A DNA stretch of 64,000 nucleotides from Perognathus longimembris pacificus. Lineage: Eukaryota > Chordata > Mammalia > Rodentia > Heteromyidae. Both the position numbers and the translations under genes were made by a program. Location: positions 69,654,767 through 69,718,766 of the forward strand of contig NC_063161.1 of NCBI RefSeq assembly GCF_023159225.1, written 5' to 3'. The notes under the pieces are model-generated. The model worked only from the letters and a program-made list of their open reading frames with translations, was not told the origin of the DNA and searched no databases. This document shows, one piece after another, positions 1-10,277 of this stretch; positions within the stretch are counted from its first letter, which is position 1; each line of letters opens with the position of its first letter.

Positions 1-811
1 AAGCCTGGTAATGCCATGCCCTGTCATTTTATAACTCTATGTTCAACTCACCAAACTAAGACTTAACACCCCCGACTTTCAGAGGCAGACAATAAACTGG
101 ATGAGATTAAATAATGTGTGCAAGGCACAGAATTCGATGGGGAGATACCTAGGATTCAAACTCAACCTTAGATAAGGATTCTAAAAAGGCGGAAGGAGGA
201 CGAGAAGAAGGGCTACAATGTAACTAGGAAGCCATGGACGTTATGGATCTTACTAGACCCCAATAAGGAGTAGTAACTACTGCTTATTGGGGGCCTGGCA
301 CTGAATCCGGTCGCTTACGCCTCGTATTATGAAGTAGACACAATCACTGGCCCCGTTTGCAAATAAGAAAATGGAGACACGGGGGAGGAGAGATGCGACT
401 GGATGTTGAGCTGGAACCCAGGGTGCCCGAACTTGCCCCGTGGGGAAGGCAGGCCCGGCCATCCCCAGCGCGGGACACGGTGACTCAGTCTTCGGACATT
501 CTCAAAGTGGAAGAAAACTTCAGATGCCCTCGCCCCCGCCCGGGAGCGGAGAAGCGCGCCCAGAGCCGGCCTGGCACCCCGAAGGAGACCTCGAGGCCTC
601 TCAGTCTCCTCACACCCCAGGCCCGGAGCCTCTACATCACTCCAGTCCTGTTTCCCTCCCCACGAGGACAATTGGACAGCGAGGCCCGCAGCTGGCGGCC
701 ACCGCTGTCCTCCACGCCGCCTTCCGCGCCGCCCGCCGGGGTGAGGGGACAAGCAGAGCGGGCGCCCGGCCACCCTTCCAGGTTCGCGGGCCACGCGCGC
801 CCAGACCTCAC

Positions 812-824
812 CTCCTTTAGGCAT
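812..824 (-). CDS. PDAP1: PDAP1 coding exon 1 (partial gene, runs off left edge)
   Basis: The minus strand reads ATG CCT AAA GGA G followed by a GTGAGG donor (G at 811). This gives Met-Pro-Lys-Gly-Gly, the N-terminus of the 28-kDa heat- and acid-stable phosphoprotein (PDGF-A associated protein 1), a small, highly charged cytosolic protein. Only 13 coding bases are in the window; the rest would lie to the left. Supporting context is the start codon just downstream of a (GGC)n-rich 5'UTR in a CpG island, and its head-to-head position with BUD31, as in human. A short exon alone is weak evidence, so the call rests mainly on synteny plus this match. Confidence 0.72.
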
Positions 825-840
825 CACGGCTACTGCAGCT

Positions 841-842
841 GC

Positions 843-870
<28 letters not shown>
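841..870. repeat. (GGC)n trinucleotide tract in PDAP1 5'UTR
   Basis: About nine consecutive GGC units lie 17 bases or more upstream of the PDAP1 ATG when read on the minus strand. They would encode only a poly-alanine artefact and lie in the 5'UTR. GC-rich UTR repeats of this kind are length-variable and can affect translation. Confidence 0.8.
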
Positions 871-873
<3 letters not shown>

Positions 874-1147
874 GCGCCTCGAACTGACACCGGAACCGGA
901 AATGCCTTGGGTTCGACTTCTCCCGCCCGGGTCAATCTCACCCCACCACCCCCACCCCCACCGCGCGCCGCCGCCGCCGCGAAGCTCAGGACCTCACCGG
1001 GGGCCGGGACTGCCCCCGCCAGTCGCCTGAATCCAGGCGGGCCAGCGCGCTGCCAGGCAACAACGCCCCCAGTGTCCCCGTCTAGGGAGACGTGTAGCCC
1101 TGACGGCTAACCCTGCCGGAAGCGAGGGCAGAGGGCCACAACGGAGG

Positions 1148-1340
1148 TTGGGAATGCGGCTTAGTGATAGAGAGCTCGCCTAGAATGCATGAAGCCCTGG
1201 GTTCGATTCCTCAGCACCACATAAAAAGAAAAAAGCCAGAAGTGGCGCTGTAGCTTAAGTGGTAGAGTGTTAGCCTTGAGCAAAAGAAGCCAGAGATAGT
1301 GAGTGCTCAGGCCCTGAGTTCAAGCCCTAAGCTTGGCCAA
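1148..1340 (+). repeat. IDL-Geo SINE
   Basis: Diverged dimeric SINE: an ID-like left monomer with a tRNA-type B box near 1200, then the Geo right monomer. It lies between the PDAP1 CpG island and the putative BUD31 core promoter. Confidence 0.85.
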
Positions 1341-1369
1341 ATAAAGGGCAGTGCCACGGACAGCTAAGG

Positions 1370-1480
1370 CGACGCAATCTCGCGAGAGGAGTAGGCAGGA
1401 CCCTCCAAGGACCTCGTCTTGACTAGAGCCCGGTGGAGTGGAAGCTGTCAGAAGAAGAGCGGCCGCTCTCGGCGACCGGT
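1370..1480 (+). promoter_or_regulatory. BUD31: Putative BUD31 core promoter and noncoding exon 1
   Basis: A perfect palindromic TCTCGCGAGA element at 1378-1387 is followed by GC-rich sequence and a good splice-donor match (ACCG|GTGCGTG) near 1479-1485. TCTCGCGAGA is a known CpG-promoter element bound by BANP and associated with TATA-less housekeeping genes. Exon 1 would be noncoding and start roughly at 1390-1400. Transcription start and donor use are inferred. Confidence 0.55.
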
Positions 1481-2025
1481 GCGTGTTTTTCCCTCGGTTC
1501 CCAGTGCCTGAGCACCGACTCTGGCGGGAGGGGTCACAGATGTCCATTTTTGTCCCGGAAGGCGACCTGAGCGACGCCCTGAGGCGTCCAGTAGCCTTGG
1601 ATTCTCCTCTCGCCTCTCCTCCCGCCGCGTCCTCTGTGGGGACGCTTTCGGTGTCAACGCCGCCTGACCTCCTAAACTCCGTCCAGCTGCCGGCGCTCGA
1701 GCTCGGGCGGGCCTGCCGCGTTCTCCTGGCCTTGTCTCCCCTCGCCTCTTCTCCCCGGCACCCCGCTAGCTCTATGTAGCGCCCCTCTTCCCTCTTGATC
1801 CGCCTTTCTTCCCCGAGTGGATCTCCCTGATCGCAGATGAGAGGAAAGCGGGGCTGACAAGGACTGGACTCCACCCATCTCCCGCTTCAGAGCAGGGGTT
1901 CCTGCAAAGAACTTTGATTTGGGATGTCGGGAGCCCCATTTAAGTGCCACGCTTCCAGATCCCAGCGCCCCGCAGTTTGATGACAATGGCTCTTCTTTCT
2001 TTTTTTCCTTCTCTTTTCTTTTGTG

Positions 2026-2280
2026 TGTGCCAGTCTTAGTACTTGAACTCAGGACCTGTGTGCTGCCCCGAAGCTTTTTTTTCCCCCCTGCAGTCTGGCA
2101 CTCTTAGCACTTGAAACATAGCTCTGCTTCTGGCTTTTCCCCAACCCCCTTCTTCTCCTGGTTAATTGGGGATAAGAGTTTTAGGGAATATTCTGCCCGG
2201 GCAGGCTTCAAACTTTGGTCTTCGGATCTTAGCCTCCTGAGTAGCTATGTTTGTAGGTGTGAGCCACCAGCGCCCAGCTT
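2026..2280 (-). repeat. B1-Geo type dimeric SINE
   Basis: Reverse orientation. It has a B1-like part (gaggctgagat.. complement, 'cctgagtagct') joined to a Geo monomer. Lies in BUD31 intron 1. Confidence 0.7.
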
Positions 2281-2795
2281 AATTCTTCCTTCTTAAAAGT
2301 TGTAACAGAGTTTGTAAGGAGAATGGTCTTGGTAAGAAACATCTTACAGTGGGAGGGACTGAATGGATTTGAGGAAGAGGGGTTTACTGTGCTTAATGGT
2401 AAGGGGTAATTTGATTTCGTTTTGCCAGATAGAAATACTTTGTGGTTTGAAAAGTGCTTTGATATTTAGGTTTGGACTGGCTGGATTTCATGGAGTTAGG
2501 TGGAAAAGAGACTTTGACAATTGGGTAATATACCGACCTCAATTTACAGGTGAGACTGAAAACCAAAGAGGGAAAGAAATCTACCCAAAGTCACAGAATA
2601 ATTGATAAAGCTGGACAAGAATCAAGCCTGTTACTGCAGAGACTGGAAAACTTTCAATCGTACTTAGGAAAGATTCTAAGGTACCATTTATGCCTTTTCC
2701 CTAAACTAATTCCTTGTAGCTCCTTCAGTTGTAATTCTCTTCACGCTATCATAATTGATGGCCTTTCTCCCCAGGCTTTTTTCTTTTTTTTTTCT

Positions 2796-2976
2796 GCCAG
2801 TCCTAGGGCTTGAACGCAGGGCCTGGGCACTGTCCATTTTGCTCTGGGCTAGCACTCAACCACTTGAGCCACAGCACCACTCCAGCCTTTTCTGTTTATG
2901 TAGTACTGAGGAATTGAACCCAGGGCCTCACGCATGCAAGGCAAGCACTCTACCACTAAGCCAGATTCCCAGCCCC
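2796..2976 (-). repeat. IDL-Geo SINE with short target duplication
   Basis: Full dimer in reverse orientation with a T tract on its left. The flanking 'ccccaggctt' is present on both sides and is interpreted as the target-site duplication. Just downstream, 3040-3107 holds (TG)n and TA-rich simple sequence, and 3112-3222 a Geo-like fragment. Confidence 0.85.
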
Positions 2977-3424
2977 AGGCTTGTAATCTTGTTTGTTCAT
3001 CTAAGATTTCACCTTGTAGTGATAAATACTATGTCTTAATTTGTGTGTGTGTGTGTGCGCGCGTGTGCTCACACATGCTCATATATATGTGTATGTATAT
3101 ATACGTATGTTGTACTGAGGCTTCAGTTCAAGGCCTGGGTGCTGTCCATGAGCTTTCTCACTCAAGGCTGGTGTTCTACTACTTGAGCCACACATCCACT
3201 TTAGGCTTTTTGGTAGTTAATGAAGAATAGTAAGTCTGTCGAACTTTTCCTGTCTGGGTAACCCAGGTGATCTGGATGCTGAACTATTTTCTGTGGCTAC
3301 AACCCTAAAGTCAGTGCGTACCAAAAATAGTGGCTGGTAAAGGTTTTTGGTAACTTGAGACTCACAAACCAATCCATTGCTTTTTCCCTCTCCAGATCTT
3401 TGGATAGTATCTTGTTAGGGGAAA

Positions 3425-6400
3425 ATGCCTAAAGTAAAAAGAAGCCGGAAAGCTCCCCCAGATGGCTGGGAATTGATTGAGCCAACACTGGATGAATTAG
3501 ATCAGAAGATGAGAGAAGGTGAGTAGGGGTGTTTCTGTGTGGGTGAGGGCAGGGCCTCCGGGAAGGGCATAAACTCATTATAATGAAGAGACAAGTCTAC
3601 TAACAGTGACCTGTCTGCATGCACGGTGCTAGAAATGCTGCCAGTAAAAGTGACATTAATGAAAAAAAAACCTTTCAAAGCTTTTTGACCAACTTGAGTA
3701 CTAAAGCTTTAGGAAATTAAGGTCAGATAGCCTACCTATAATTATGTACTAGTTTAGTTTTATACATATATATATATTTGGGGGGGGGGGGCGCCAGTCC
3801 TGGGCCTTGAACTCGGCCTGAGCACTGTCCCTGGCTTCCTTTTGCTCAAGGCAAGCACTCTGCCACTTGAGCCACAGCGCCACTTCTGGCCGTTTTCTGT
3901 ATATGTGGTGCTGGGGAATTGAACCCAGGGCCTCATGTATACGAGGCAAGCTCTTTTGCCACTAGGCCATATCCCCAGCCCATAGTTTTTTATATATTTT
4001 AAATCATATATTGTTACTTGGAAATGCTCTTTCGCATTCATGTTTTATGAAACTTTTTTTTTTAACAGTTTTTGCGTCTTTGACACTGTTTCCTTCCCTT
4101 CCTTCCTTAGTCTTGGCATCATTTGTACTGTTAACTTTCCAAATGGTGTGTGATCTTGCACCTTGTGAACCCACGTATGTGCTGTCTCTGGAAATTTTAT
4201 CGGAAGCACAATGATCTGTTGACCTACTATAGTAACGGTGGAAGCACTTGAATTGCTAAAGTTGTGTGTGTGTGCTGGTACTGGGGATTGAACTCAGAGT
4301 CTCTCTAGCTCAGCTTGGGCTATTCCTCTACCACTTAAGTCAAACCTCAAGCCTGACATTTTTTCCTGGTTAATAAGGAGATGGAATCTGTTGGACTTTA
4401 CTGTCAGGGCTAGTTTCCAACTGCTGCCCTCCAGGTCTCAGCCTCTTGAGTGGCTAGGATTACAGATTTGAGCTACACTGCCCATCTTTAAATGGTTATT
4501 ACTGCTAACCTAATCATTGTGATTATGAGGTCTTATTGTAATCAGCTGTAACCACTAAGTCAGATGTCCTGTTATTCTGTCTCTTGTTTTCACAGCAGAA
4601 GGTAACTTGTGGGTACAGAAGTTACAGTAATCAAGGTTAATGAGGGCTGAAAGTTTTTTCTCCGAGCAGTTCTGTCATAATAAAGGAAACAAGAGTGTGC
4701 TGGAATAAAGAGTCCTTTAAAATTATAACTTCCAGGTGGGTACTGGTGGCTCACACCTGTAATCATAGCTACTCAGGAGGCTAAGATCTGAGGATCATGG
4801 TTCAAAACCAAGTTAGGCAGGAAATCTGTGAGATTCTTCTCTAGTTAACCACCAGAAAATGGGAAGTGATGCTGTGGCTCAGTGGTAGAGTGCTAGCCTT
4901 GAGCAAAAGCGCTTAGGGGCAGTGTTTTACAGTGCTGGGGATCCAACCCTGGGGAACTTTGCCTTGCATATGATATTCTTTGTCTGTGAAAAGAATATTT
5001 CTTGGGCCATTTTGCTCAAACAGAATAACCTCTCAGCATTTCTTTGCTTTCCTGATGTTGATAAGTACCCTGATTTCAGACCTCATTCCCATTGTCCTTT
5101 AGTAATAGGACTTCAACATAACTATCGAAAACTCTATTTTACTGTTTTGAGATACAGACCAAATACTGTAAAATTTAAAATGTTCAGTTAAGAGGTGGTT
5201 AGTATATATTCAGTTTGTTTGTGTTGTAGCATGTGTCAGTCAGTCTTCATTCTTTTTCTGGCTGGATAACATTCCATTGTATGGGAAAGCCACACTTGTT
5301 TTACCCATGCCTCCACTGATGGCCATTGTAAAGAAAGTAGCCGTGGAGGCACTGCATGGTACCAGATACTTGCTTTATGCTGGGAAAGCAAAGAACTCTG
5401 GGGACAGTGCTGCCTAGAGAGGGGGAAGGTTTGAGCCTGGAACCCAATTTTTCGTGTGGGAATCCACATTTGCTGAAAGAAGGAGGGGGTCAAGGATAGA
5501 GTCATGACTTGTGGCCCGAGAAAGCAGTTTGGGGATGGACAAATGGGGTTCCCTTATAGTGTAGCAGTATGAAATGTGTGGGATTCCAGTGTGTGCAGAT
5601 GACCACAGCTGGGTTGCTGTTCCTTGGGCCCCAAGTAGGGTGTCTGCCATAGCAGACACATAGATGTGCTGAGATCACGTTACCTTTATTTCTGCCTCTG
5701 TCAGAGATCTGTTTGTTGATCTGAATTATAAATCCTAGGTAATAAAATGGCTTTTAAACGTTGAGAGAAATGGAGGTGTGTTTTTCTTGACCTCTCATCT
5801 TTCTCTGTGCCCTGAAAACTGACTGGAGATGGTAGATCAGTTTGTTATTGGAGCTAAAACAGATTTGCCTTGCAGCAGTGCGTTGCACCTGACCCTGTGC
5901 TCGCTGAGAGAATTGTCTAAAAACCTTCACACCCTCATCTCACCTCTCATGCCTAAAGAGTTTTGCTGGAGGTGAAATTAGAAGCACCTTAAACATAATT
6001 ATGGTGCACATTTCTGGGCCCACGGTTATCTCTGGCTTTATTTTTTCCAGTCCTGGGGCTTGAACTCAGGGCCTGAGCACTGTCCCTGGCTTCTTTTTGC
6101 TCAAGACTAGCACTCTGCCACTTGAGCCACAGTGCCACTTCAGGCTTTATCTGTATATGTGGTGCTGAGAAATTGAACCCAGGGCTTCGTGCATGCTGGG
6201 CAAGCACTCTACCACTAGGCCATATTCCCAGCCTGGCTTTATTTTTGTGTCAGTTTTAGGGCTTGAACTCAGCCTAGGCACCTGTCCCTGAATGTTTTGT
6301 TTTTGTTTTCTTTTGCTCAAGTCTAGTACTCTACCAGTTGAGCCACAAAGTCACTTCCAGCTTCTTTTTTAATAGTTTAGAGGCGATAAGAGTCTCATTG

Positions 6401-9400
6401 ACTTTGCTGCCCAGGCTGGCTTCAAACCACGATAGGCATTAGCCACTGGTGCCAGGCTTCGGCTTTAACTTTTAAGAAAGGAACCTACTGAGTAGCCTGT
6501 TCTCACATATGATTCTCCATGATGGGATTACAGGGCTATACCATCAGAGCTCACTGCCTAGGATGTTCTTGAGAAGTTATGCTCTAGAGCTAGGTTCAGA
6601 GAAATAAGAGACCTGGGCATCAATAGAGGTTATGGTTACATGATTTTTATTTACTTTTTTTGTGCTGATATTGGGGCTTGACCTCAGGGTCTTATTCTCT
6701 CATTTGGCTTTTTCTTCTTAAGGCTTGAACCACACCTCCACTTTTTTTTTTTATTATTAATTGGAATTAAGTCCAAGCTGGCTTCAAACCCTCTGATCTC
6801 AGCCTTCTGAGTAGCTAGGATTATAGGCATGGATCACTAGCACTTACTTGACTGCATGCTTTTAAAAACCTGTATTTCCTAATTTATCTAATTAAAGAGG
6901 AATTTAATTTAAACTGTCCAGTTAAAAGGTGCTTAGTATATAGACACTCAGTTTGTTTGTGTTGGAGCATGTGTCAATCAGTCCTCATTCCCTTTGTAGC
7001 TGAATAACATTCCATTATATGAGAAAGCCACACTTGGTTTACCCTTGCCTCCACTGATGGCCATTGGAGTTCCCTCTACCGTTGCTTTCTGTGAACGTGC
7101 ATGTACTAGTCTGTGGGCACATTTTCCGTTCTCTTTGGTATATACCTAGAAGTGAAATTTCTGGTTCATAGGTAACTCTACATTTAGCTTCTTGAGGAAT
7201 TACCATACTGTTCCCTGGGATTATGCCTCTAGTCCTAGCACTTCGGAGGCCAAGGGATCCAGGCTTTGAGGCCATCCTGGTGCTTTTGTTTTTGCACTGC
7301 TGGGGGTGAAACCCCCAGCAGGGCTTTACCTATGATAGACCAGTGCTGTACCACTGAGGTACATCCTCAGCCTGAGACTCCCATCTTAAAAACCCTTCCT
7401 CCTGTGCAGACTTGTGTCTACCCTGCTAAACACGCTACAGTAATTTATACTTTTCGCAGCTGAGACAGAGCCTCATGAAGGGAAGAGGAAAGTGGAATCT
7501 CTCTGGCCCATCTTCAGAATCCACCACCAGAAAACCCGCTATATCTTTGACCTCTTTTACAAGCGGAAAGCCATCAGCAGAGGTAAGTGGCTAAACATTC
7601 TCGGCCTATTGCACTTGAACAGCTTCCAGAATGAAGTAGTTTCTTGTCCTTGTTACTCCAGCAAACACTAAGACTTATCTTACCATTAAAAATGGAGAAT
7701 GTGCCTTAGTGGTAGAGTGCTTGCCTAGCATGCATGATTGATTCCTCAGTACCATATATACAAAAAAGGCAGAAGTGGTGCTGTGGCTCAAGCCTGTAAT
7801 TTTCCCAGGAGGCTGAGATCTGAAGATTTCAGTTCAAGGCCAGCCCAGGGAGAAAAAAAGTCTTGATGGTTTTTTGTTTTGCCAGCCCTAGGACTTGAAC
7901 TCAGGGCCTGGGCACTGTCCTTGAGTTCTTTTTGCTCAAGGCTAGCACTCTACCACTTGAGCCACAATACCACCTCTGGCTTTTTCTGTATATTTGGTAC
8001 TGAGGAATTGAACACAAGGCGTTACGCATACTAGGCAAATGCTCTACCACTAGGCTACACTCCTGGCCCGGCTTTTTTTTTTTTTTAATTGTTCAAAGTT
8101 AGCACTCTACCACTTCCAACTTTTGTTTCTTTCCAGTCTTGGGGCTTGAACTCAGGGCCTGAGCACTGTCCCTGGCTTCTTTTTGCTCAATACTAGCACT
8201 CTTCCACTTGAGCCATAGCACCACTTCCAGCTCTTTCTATATATGTGGTGCTGAGGAATTGAACCCAGGGCTTCATGTATATAAGGCAAGCACTTTACCA
8301 CTAGGCCATATTCCTGGCCTCACTTCCAGCCTTTTCTGTTTATGTGGTGCTGAGGAATTGAACCCAGGGCTTCCTGCATGCTAGGCAAGCAGTCTACCCC
8401 TAAGCCACATTCCCAGCCCCTTACTTGAGTTTTTACTTGAGAATTATCACTTGAAAACCACAGTGGGGCCGTGGCTCAAAGTGGTAGAGCACTAAGCTTA
8501 GGGAAAGCACCCAAGTCCTGAGTTCAAGCCCAAGACCACCCCCCAAAATTGGGGCTGGACTTTTCTTTTTAATTGAGGGTGTAGGTGGGTTTGTCATGCC
8601 GAGGCTTGATGCCCTCTGTGCCCCTCTCATTGGCAGAACTCTATGAATACTGCATTAAAGAAGGCTATGCGGACAAGAACCTGATTGCAAAGTGGAAAAA
8701 GCAGGGCTATGAGAATTTGTGCTGCCTGCGCTGCATTCAGACACGGGACACCAATTTTGGGACAAACTGCATTTGCCGGGTTCCCAAAAGCAAGCTGGAA
8801 GTGGTAATAATGCCTGATGGTCCAGTTCAATGTTATTTCCTGCTGAGTGCTGAATAGGGCTTGTCTGGGATACAGTTTGTTACGGGGGCCCTCTCTTTGG
8901 GGGTCTGTGCCAGGTGGGGTATCTAGGCCAGTGTTAAACCCTCTTCCTAACACTAGAGAAGTGTGTCTGCTCAGGAGTTCCTATCCTCTGAGTAACACTT
9001 GAATGTCACCATTACTACATTCCTCTGCTAGAACTAATGTTCCAGCTCAGCCAGGCACCTGGGAGTGGTGCTGACAGGCAGTAGCTGCGCTCAGGGCTCC
9101 AGCCCTTCTGAAATGCAGCTGAAAGACAGAGGAGTGACTGGCATGTGGCCCACGATGGCTGTTGGCCCAGGTGGAGGTCAGGTCAGTGTGGCCTTTTTGC
9201 CACTAGTTTCGCTCAGGTGCCCCCTCCACAAAGCTTGTGTGCAGCCAGCGTTCATCTTGGAGCCCAGCTGCACTCAGGCTGCCGTTGGACAGCCCTGCAT
9301 CCCTAGGCCACATGCATGCACAGGCATGCTTGGAACATGGAGTGGGGGGCCATAGGGCAGAAGCCCCTCCCCTTTTGAGAGCCTCTGGACTGCACAGGGG

Positions 9401-9790
9401 TTTGCAATTGGGTTTAACTGGGTCACACCAGAGGAGGTGCTTACTCTTAACTCTCAAGAGTCAGGAAAAGTAGAACCCATCCCCCTGCTCCGGGGCCTCC
9501 AGGGCACTGTGCCCCAGGACCCTGAGCGCCTGCTCTGTCCAGTGTCCCCACCAGCACGGGCCCAAGGTTCCTCCAAGTGGTACTTATCCACACAGATTTA
9601 TTTTTATCCAGCAATGAATTTGTATAAATGAAATGCACATAGGAAGTGAAAGTTTCTGGGCAATGTCCTGTATGGAATGTCCCACCGGTTCCTGTGGGTG
9701 CAGGGGTGGGGCGCAGCTTCACAGTGTCCTCTGTTGCAGGGCCGCATCATCGAGTGCACACACTGTGGCTGCCGCGGCTGCTCCGGCTGA
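3425..9790 (+). CDS. BUD31: BUD31 spliceosomal protein (G10 family), five coding-region segments, complete
   Basis: BUD31 (G10) is a small nuclear protein of the NTC-related part of the activated spliceosome, needed for pre-mRNA splicing. Coding segments: 3425-3518, 7460-7582, 8637-8803 and 9740-9790; the first coding exon begins after an AG at 3394-3395. All junctions are AG/GT with matching phase, and the product is exactly 144 aa, the usual family length. It opens Met-Pro-Lys-Val-Lys-Arg and has a basic N-terminus, a central segment with [20 protein letters not shown], and a Cys-rich zinc-binding C-terminus (last exon [11 protein letters not shown]). The intervening intron 2 (3519-7459) holds mostly SINEs and old LINE pieces. 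The last exon carries the stop at 9788-9790 and an AATAAA at 9962-9967. It looks intact. The 5' noncoding exon lies in the CpG block at the left. Confidence 0.97.
3793..3980 (-). repeat. IDL-Geo SINE
   Basis: Complete reverse dimer. It is preceded by a TA-rich run and a G11 homopolymer (3780-3791). Confidence 0.9.
4274..4486 (-). repeat. B1-Geo SINE, old copy
   Basis: Reverse B1-like segment ('cttgagtggctaggattacag') preceded by a diverged Geo segment. BUD31 intron 2. Confidence 0.65.
4736..4930 (+). repeat. B1-Geo SINE
   Basis: A 'ggctcacacctgtaatc' B1/7SL-like start runs through 'agttaaccaccagaaaa' into a Geo right monomer. It is one of the clearest plus-strand examples of this dimer. Confidence 0.75.
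5151..5330 (+). repeat. Old L1-3'-end-like segment, copy A
   Basis: Contains 'taacattccattgtatg', typical of old mammalian L1 3' regions. A closely similar segment lies at 6895-7070 in the same intron (see findings). The 5330-6000 interval shows no gene. Confidence 0.55.
6047..6233 (-). repeat. IDL-Geo SINE with target duplication
   Basis: Reverse dimer flanked by 'tggctttattttt' on both sides. The following 6249-6456 is a reverse B1-Geo copy, and 6660-6848 is another. Confidence 0.85.
6249..6848 (-). repeat. Two reverse B1-Geo SINEs (6249-6456 and 6660-6848)
   Basis: Each shows the Geo 'cttgagcca'-type complement followed by a reverse B1 end ('gagtagctaggatta'). The spacer of about 200 bases has no recognisable feature. 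Confidence 0.6.
6895..7070 (+). repeat. Old L1-3'-end-like segment, copy B
   Basis: Parallels 5151-5330 with scattered substitutions, including 'gtttgtttgtgtt' and 'aacattccatt'. Intron 2 of BUD31. Confidence 0.55.
7690..7858 (+). repeat. Chimeric SINE: IDL + Geo start + B1-like
   Basis: Starts as an ID-like monomer, enters about 25 bases of Geo ('gcagaagtggtgctgtggctcaa'), then switches to 'gcctgtaat...ggaggctgagatctg' of the B1-like module. A recombinant or template-switched product is the simplest reading. Confidence 0.6.
7881..8070 (-). repeat. IDL-Geo SINE
   Basis: Complete reverse dimer in BUD31 intron 3. Confidence 0.85.
8075..8418 (-). repeat. Nested SINEs: older IDL-Geo split by younger IDL-Geo (8132-8319)
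   Basis: The outer reverse copy is interrupted at 'cacttccaac' and resumes at 'cacttccagc' after an inner complete reverse dimer. A Geo-only plus fragment follows at 8460-8545, about 90 bases before BUD31 exon 4. Confidence 0.7.
9597..9602 (-). terminator. PTCD1: Candidate PTCD1 polyadenylation signal (AATAAA, minus strand)
   Basis: I saw no closer minus-strand AATAAA between the PTCD1 stop at 10278 and this site. If used, the PTCD1 3'UTR (about 680 bases) would run antisense through the last BUD31 exon. Confidence 0.45.
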
Positions 9791-9961
9791 GATCCCTGGC
9801 CCGGACCCCCTTCTCCATCCTGGACCTTGGACCTCACAGGTTCCTGCCCCCTGTGCCACTCCTTCCTAGAAACGGCTCTTGTCAGAGCAGTGCCTCGGGC
9901 CCCATTTGTGGGTGGCCTCTACAGGTGAAAGCCCTGGCATTCACCAGCTGTGATTTGTAAA

Positions 9962-9967
9962 AATAAA
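9962..9967 (+). terminator. BUD31: BUD31 polyadenylation signal AATAAA
   Basis: Canonical hexamer 172 bases after the BUD31 stop. The mRNA end is expected around 9980-9990. Confidence 0.85.
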
Positions 9968-10277
9968 ACCTTTCCATCTCTTAGACCTGGGTTGGTTCTT
10001 TGTGGAGGCTGATAGACGTGTGTCCTGCCCCCCCTTGCTAGGTGCTAGGCGACCTTGAGTAAGTGTGCTTCCTCAGTGAGGATGACAACCAGGCAGGCCT
10101 GGCTGACCTGAGCAGGGTTGGCTAGACCTGCTCCTTCCCTGCTGTCATGTGGACACTGTAGGCCCCAGACGTGTCCTCACACCAGCACAGTGCCTCACTT
10201 GACTTTGGTGGAGGGGACTCCTGGGGCTCCACTGGACAGTGAGAGTGCCTCTCATCACCTCTGTCCACACCAGTGTC

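Larger units (their letters stand above)
450..1110. promoter_or_regulatory. CpG island, PDAP1 promoter side of the PDAP1/BUD31 divergent pair
   Basis: This is a GC- and CpG-dense stretch containing the PDAP1 start codon, its 5'UTR trinucleotide tract and, just upstream on the minus-strand side, two adjacent ETS-type GGAA cores in ACCGGAACCGGAA (about 888-901). No TATA box is evident, as is typical of housekeeping CpG-island promoters. The several overlapping ORFs here on both strands are compositional and not genes. Confidence 0.75.

Noticed and set aside
327..941. 204-codon minus ORF with poly-Ala stretch
   Set aside because: It reads through the PDAP1 5'UTR GGC repeat, start codon and intron 1. 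Only the first five residues after the internal Met are PDAP1 coding.
3749..3980. Recurring ORFs with '[38 protein letters not shown]'-type words
   Set aside because: The same peptide-like ORFs appear wherever IDL-Geo SINEs occur on either strand. They are SINE translations, not a gene family.
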